DNA from: an uncultured Clostridia bacterium | GTDB lineage: Bacteria; Bacillota; Clostridia; TANB77; CAG-465 | Assembly (NCBI GenBank): GCA_934149365.1 | Contig: CAKPEI010000004.1 | Location: forward strand, 1-64,000 | Length of the DNA stretch: 64,000 bases | Direction: 5' to 3' | In this document: positions 61,078 to 64,000 of the stretch, piece by piece | Position numbering within the stretch: position 1 is the stretch's first letter | How the letters are laid out: each line of letters opens with the position of its first letter | Position numbers and translations under genes: made by a program | Notes under the pieces: model-generated | What the model was told of the DNA's origin: nothing | Seen by the model: only the letters and a program-made list of their open reading frames with translations | Databases searched by the model: none

Positions 61078-63315
61078 GTGAATGAAGAAAATGAAGAAAA
61101 CATAGAAAATAATGAAGAACAAACCAATTCACAGACTTCTGATACTCCGAAAAGAAGAGGTTTATTTAACAAAGGTAAGCAAGCCGGAAAAAAAGCACTG
61201 AAAAATGTAGGCGATGCTTTTAAGCAAGGATTAAAAGGACTATGGAAAGCACTACCACCTAAAGCTAAGCTGATAGTTATAGGAATACTGTTATTGGTTT
61301 TGTTTTGTGCATGTGTTGTGGTTGTATTTTCTAATGATGCAACTAATGCATCAAATGATGCTATAACAAATTATTTTGCTTCATTGACAGAAGAATCAGA
61401 GGGAGCAAGTTATTATAAAACTACAGGCTCATTATTATTATTGTCAGATGAAGAAATAAAAGGGATAGCTGATATGTATTTTAGTGATGTTCAATATACA
61501 AATGCGGCTTTGTATAATTTGATGAAGGAAAATTATAAGAATGGTGATAAATCTAATTCAGGTATTCAACTTAATGGTAATGCAATTGCTTTGAAAGAAA
61601 AGAAAAGATTGTATGAGCATTTGCTAAATGCAGAAAGATACAATTTTAATAAAGTAAGATGGGTTAAATATAACAGGAGTAAAGAAGAGGGACAACCATC
61701 TATGAAGGTAGACGATAGAACTAGATTGCAGTATCCAGACGACGATAACGAGACAACTTTAACAACTTTTGCTAATATGGTTCAACCATATTTACAAAAT
61801 TATACTATTCCGTACTCAATGTATATAGGTCTTGTTACTGATGGAAGAGTAAGAGTACCAGGAGATGATGCAGAAGATTCGGAATCTAAGCAATTTGCTT
61901 ATGAGATGTTAAAAAGTGCTTATCATAGTATTCAGATAAATCAATATAATATAAAAAGTCATACCAAAGTTACACAAGAAACTCTTTATGATTTGTTGGA
62001 ATTAACGATAAAACATACAGTTACTATTAATGATAACGGAGTTACTATATATAGCAAATATAGTACACCTTCAATAAAAACGTTAAAATCTTGTGTACAT
62101 GAGCCTTCTAAACCAAAAGTTATAGAAGAGAGAGATGATTGGGAGACAAAATATTGTTTGAAATATGCTAAAACCTTTGATAAATATATTATAAATGAAT
62201 ATCAATATACTGAATATGATTTAAATAATGAACCTGAAGATCAAACAATAACTAGAGATATATACAAAGATGAAAATTATGAAACCTATGAAAGTGGTAC
62301 ATATAACATACCACAAAAATTGTATAATTTTAAATATAATGACGATGGTACGATAAAGAGAGGCTCATATACCGCTACATATACTATGAAAATGAAAAAA
62401 GGGTATACAGAAACTGTCAGTTCGACTTGGAAAGATTTTTTAGAACAATTATCTCATGAAGAAAGAGCGTATACGGTAGATGATATAAAAGAAGGATTAG
62501 AAAACTCTGAATTATCTACAGAAGAAGAGACCTATTATAAACATTATGAAAATAATTCTCAAAATGATGAAAGTCTGGTTAGGCTTACACTTTTTGATTT
62601 AGCTAATTCAAAAAAGAATGTATATAGTAATTACTTGGAATCAGGGGAAGAGTTTTCTAATAATATAGGATATCACCGTGATTGGATGACATTTTCTTTT
62701 TATACATTAAAGCAGGCAATCAAATTAGCTAGTAAGTCGGAAGCTGGATGGAAATATTTTTACGGATCATCAGTTGGAGCTGAAGAATCTACAAGAACAG
62801 GAACAACTGCAGGAACTACAGGAATAGGTAATCTTGTAAATGTTGATTATTCCTCTCTTCCTGATGGTAAACTTGGATGGCCAAGTCCAGGCAATACTAC
62901 GATATCTTCTTATTTTGGAGCAAGAAGAGGTGGTGGACATAGAGGTATAGATATATCTATGCCTGCAGGCTCAACATTTGTAGCATCAGCTTCTGGAACG
63001 GTTGTACAAGCAACTACTAACTGCACAGATAACTACGGAAAATCTGACGCTTTAGATAGGCCAAGTTCTTCATTTTGCGGTGGGGGTGCAGGCAATTACG
63101 TTAAAATTAAATTGGATAACAGTGAAATATATTTGCTATACATGCATATGACTAGTGTGGCTGTAAAAAAAGGCGACCACGTTAATGCAGGACAGGCAAT
63201 AGGTACTTGTGGAAGTACAGGAAGATCTACGGGTCCACACGCGCACTTTGAAGTCAGAGTTGGAGGTGCATCTGGTAACCACGCGGTAGACCCATTACCA
63301 CTGTTGCAAAAATAA
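61078..63315 (+). CDS. Membrane-anchored M23 peptidoglycan hydrolase of the type IV locus
   Basis: A 745-residue protein with a charged cytoplasmic part (1-60), one membrane helix (about 63-84), a long middle domain of unknown type, and a C-terminal M23 domain from about residue 605. The zinc site is complete: GGHRGIDIS near residue 620, LYMHM near residue 690 and GPHAHFEV near residue 727. It is the likely functional match of VirB1, opening the wall for the apparatus. GTG start with AAAGGAG. Confidence 0.85.
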   Translation: MNEENEENIENNEEQTNSQTSDTPKRRGLFNKGKQAGKKALKNVGDAFKQGLKGLWKALPPKAKLIVIGILLLVLFCACVVVVFSNDATNASNDAITNYFASLTEESEGASYYKTTGSLLLLSDEEIKGIADMYFSDVQYTNAALYNLMKENYKNGDKSNSGIQLNGNAIALKEKKRLYEHLLNAERYNFNKVRWVKYNRSKEEGQPSMKVDDRTRLQYPDDDNETTLTTFANMVQPYLQNYTIPYSMYIGLVTDGRVRVPGDDAEDSESKQFAYEMLKSAYHSIQINQYNIKSHTKVTQETLYDLLELTIKHTVTINDNGVTIYSKYSTPSIKTLKSCVHEPSKPKVIEERDDWETKYCLKYAKTFDKYIINEYQYTEYDLNNEPEDQTITRDIYKDENYETYESGTYNIPQKLYNFKYNDDGTIKRGSYTATYTMKMKKGYTETVSSTWKDFLEQLSHEERAYTVDDIKEGLENSELSTEEETYYKHYENNSQNDESLVRLTLFDLANSKKNVYSNYLESGEEFSNNIGYHRDWMTFSFYTLKQAIKLASKSEAGWKYFYGSSVGAEESTRTGTTAGTTGIGNLVNVDYSSLPDGKLGWPSPGNTTISSYFGARRGGGHRGIDISMPAGSTFVASASGTVVQATTNCTDNYGKSDALDRPSSSFCGGGAGNYVKIKLDNSEIYLLYMHMTSVAVKKGDHVNAGQAIGTCGSTGRSTGPHAHFEVRVGGASGNHAVDPLPLLQK

Positions 63316-63328
63316 GTAGGAGAAAAAT

Positions 63329-63805
63329 ATGAATAGTGAAATTGTTTCTAAGATTTTAAATATAGTAATAATTTTAGGTATCATAGTAATTTTGATTTTG
63401 ACTATACAGAGCTATAATATAAATAAACCAAAAAGTGAAAAAAATAGTCAAGATAAAGCAAATGAAAATATTGTCATTAACGATTATGAGGAAATTCAAA
63501 TAGCTTATAATATTTTATATAAATATATGACGTATTTGAAAAATGATTACTATGAAATGATGGTCAAATTATTTAGTAATCAAAATGTGGTTTCTGATAC
63601 AAAATTTCAGGAAGTAAAGAATAAGTTACCTAATAATAGTGCTGATTTTGATGATGTTATTATAACATCACAAACTAAAGACAGTAAGGGATTTTATACT
63701 ATAAAGTATTCTTCTAAATATCTAGGAGAATGTGAAATGGTTTACAAGATTAATAAAGAGAGTTATTCTTTCTTTATTAAAGAAGATTCAAATTTTGGAG
63801 ATTAG
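63329..63805 (+). CDS. Small membrane-anchored protein of the type IV locus
   Basis: A 158-residue protein with one membrane helix (about residues 8-27), a short Lys/Asn linker and a C-terminal domain with alternating helix and strand that could be NTF2-like, as in VirB8. No diagnostic motif is seen. AGTAGGAG precedes the ATG, 14 bases after the M23 gene. Confidence 0.55.
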   Translation: MNSEIVSKILNIVIILGIIVILILTIQSYNINKPKSEKNSQDKANENIVINDYEEIQIAYNILYKYMTYLKNDYYEMMVKLFSNQNVVSDTKFQEVKNKLPNNSADFDDVIITSQTKDSKGFYTIKYSSKYLGECEMVYKINKESYSFFIKEDSNFGD

Positions 63806-63806
63806 T

Positions 63807-64000
63807 ATGGATGATAAAAGAAACATTATAAAATTGTTTATTATTGCACTTGAACTGATAAGTGTTGGGGCTTTGATACCTAACGGTAAAGAGAATGCAC
63901 AAAATGAAATGTCAGATAACGAGTATGAAGAGGTAATATTTCAAGAGAATTCATATTATACGGATGCTACAATAGAACCAGAAAAGATTCATAGAGAATT
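63807..64000 (+). CDS. N-terminal part of a secreted or membrane protein (runs off the right edge)
   Basis: The ATG at 63807 lies one base after the previous stop and the first 64 codons are visible: a basic start (MDDKRNIIK), a hydrophobic helix (LFIIALELISVGALI) and then an acidic region. It continues the operon beyond the window. No family can be named. Confidence 0.6.
   Translation, partial: MDDKRNIIKLFIIALELISVGALIPNGKENAQNEMSDNEYEEVIFQENSYYTDATIEPEKIHRE

Overview
The window is an AT-rich chromosomal segment of an endospore-forming, Gram-positive Clostridia-type Firmicute. It encodes SpoVAC/AD/AE, SpoIIP, CotF-like coat proteins, DivIVA, MecA, RicT, GdpP and pyruvate phosphate dikinase. 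Intrinsic terminators are short hairpins with T-runs, ribosome binding sites are strong (AGGAGG), and no outer-membrane genes are seen. The species cannot be named from sequence alone; an uncultured gut-type lineage is plausible.

Layout. 1-5.6 kb: tRNA-Pro and a housekeeping run acpS, metG, lepB, holB, ricT, ferredoxin. 5.7-8.3 kb: ppdK on the minus strand. 8.5-12.5 kb: a small membrane protein, ruvA, and ftsE-ftsX with a coiled-coil M23 hydrolase-like protein. 12.5-14.2 kb: a (CA)16 microsatellite inside a short translated leader, then a pilin-like protein with a sulfatase-modifying-factor-type C-terminus. 14.3-19.6 kb: a divergent Tad/Flp-like pilus locus. 19.5-30.2 kb: mecA, rpsF-ssb-rpsR, gdpP-rplI-dnaB-tilS, ftsH, tyrS. 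30.3-32 kb: a membrane-tethered serpin. 32-35.3 kb: the iron-sulfur/thiolation operon iscR, iscS, iscU, mnmA with three copies of one palindromic operator. 35.3-36.2 kb: an orphan holin plus M23 endolysin pair. 36.5-42.1 kb: tRNA-Leu, a tandem RSH-type HD protein, yqeG, prepilin peptidase, endonuclease IV, acyl-CoA synthetase. 42.1-50.7 kb: sporulation genes, a structured noncoding RNA candidate with its own promoter and terminator, pgi, a TraX-like membrane protein and a double-OB SSB. 50.7-64 kb: a type IV secretion-like operon with four tandem VirB2-like pilins, a fused double VirB2-like protein, a PrgI/VirB3-like protein, a VirB4-like protein without visible Walker motifs, the VirB4 ATPase, a split VirB6/TrbL-like channel, VirB8-like small proteins and a membrane-anchored M23 hydrolase. 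The operon runs off the right edge. No relaxase or coupling protein is in view.

How the parts connect. FtsEX and the neighbouring M23-like protein form a probable division-hydrolase module. IscR is expected to repress itself and the iscS-iscU-mnmA operon. SpoVA proteins and SpoIIP serve spore formation. The prepilin peptidase could process the pilins of the Tad-like locus.

The most unusual observations are these. (1) iscR and spoVAE both carry an apparent +1 frameshift at the same heptamer CGGATAT, where the rare codon CGG follows GGG or UUU. CGG is almost absent from other genes here, so programmed +1 frameshifting is a real possibility. (2) A dinucleotide repeat sits within a leader ORF that could switch frame. 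(3) A roughly 350-nt RNA gene of unknown class lies between cotF-like genes and spoVAE. (4) A terminator-like hairpin encloses the spoIIP start site. (5) Several genes have a good Shine-Dalgarno sequence facing AUA or AUU. (6) The T4SS-like operon has an unusual multiplicity of pilins and a split channel protein.
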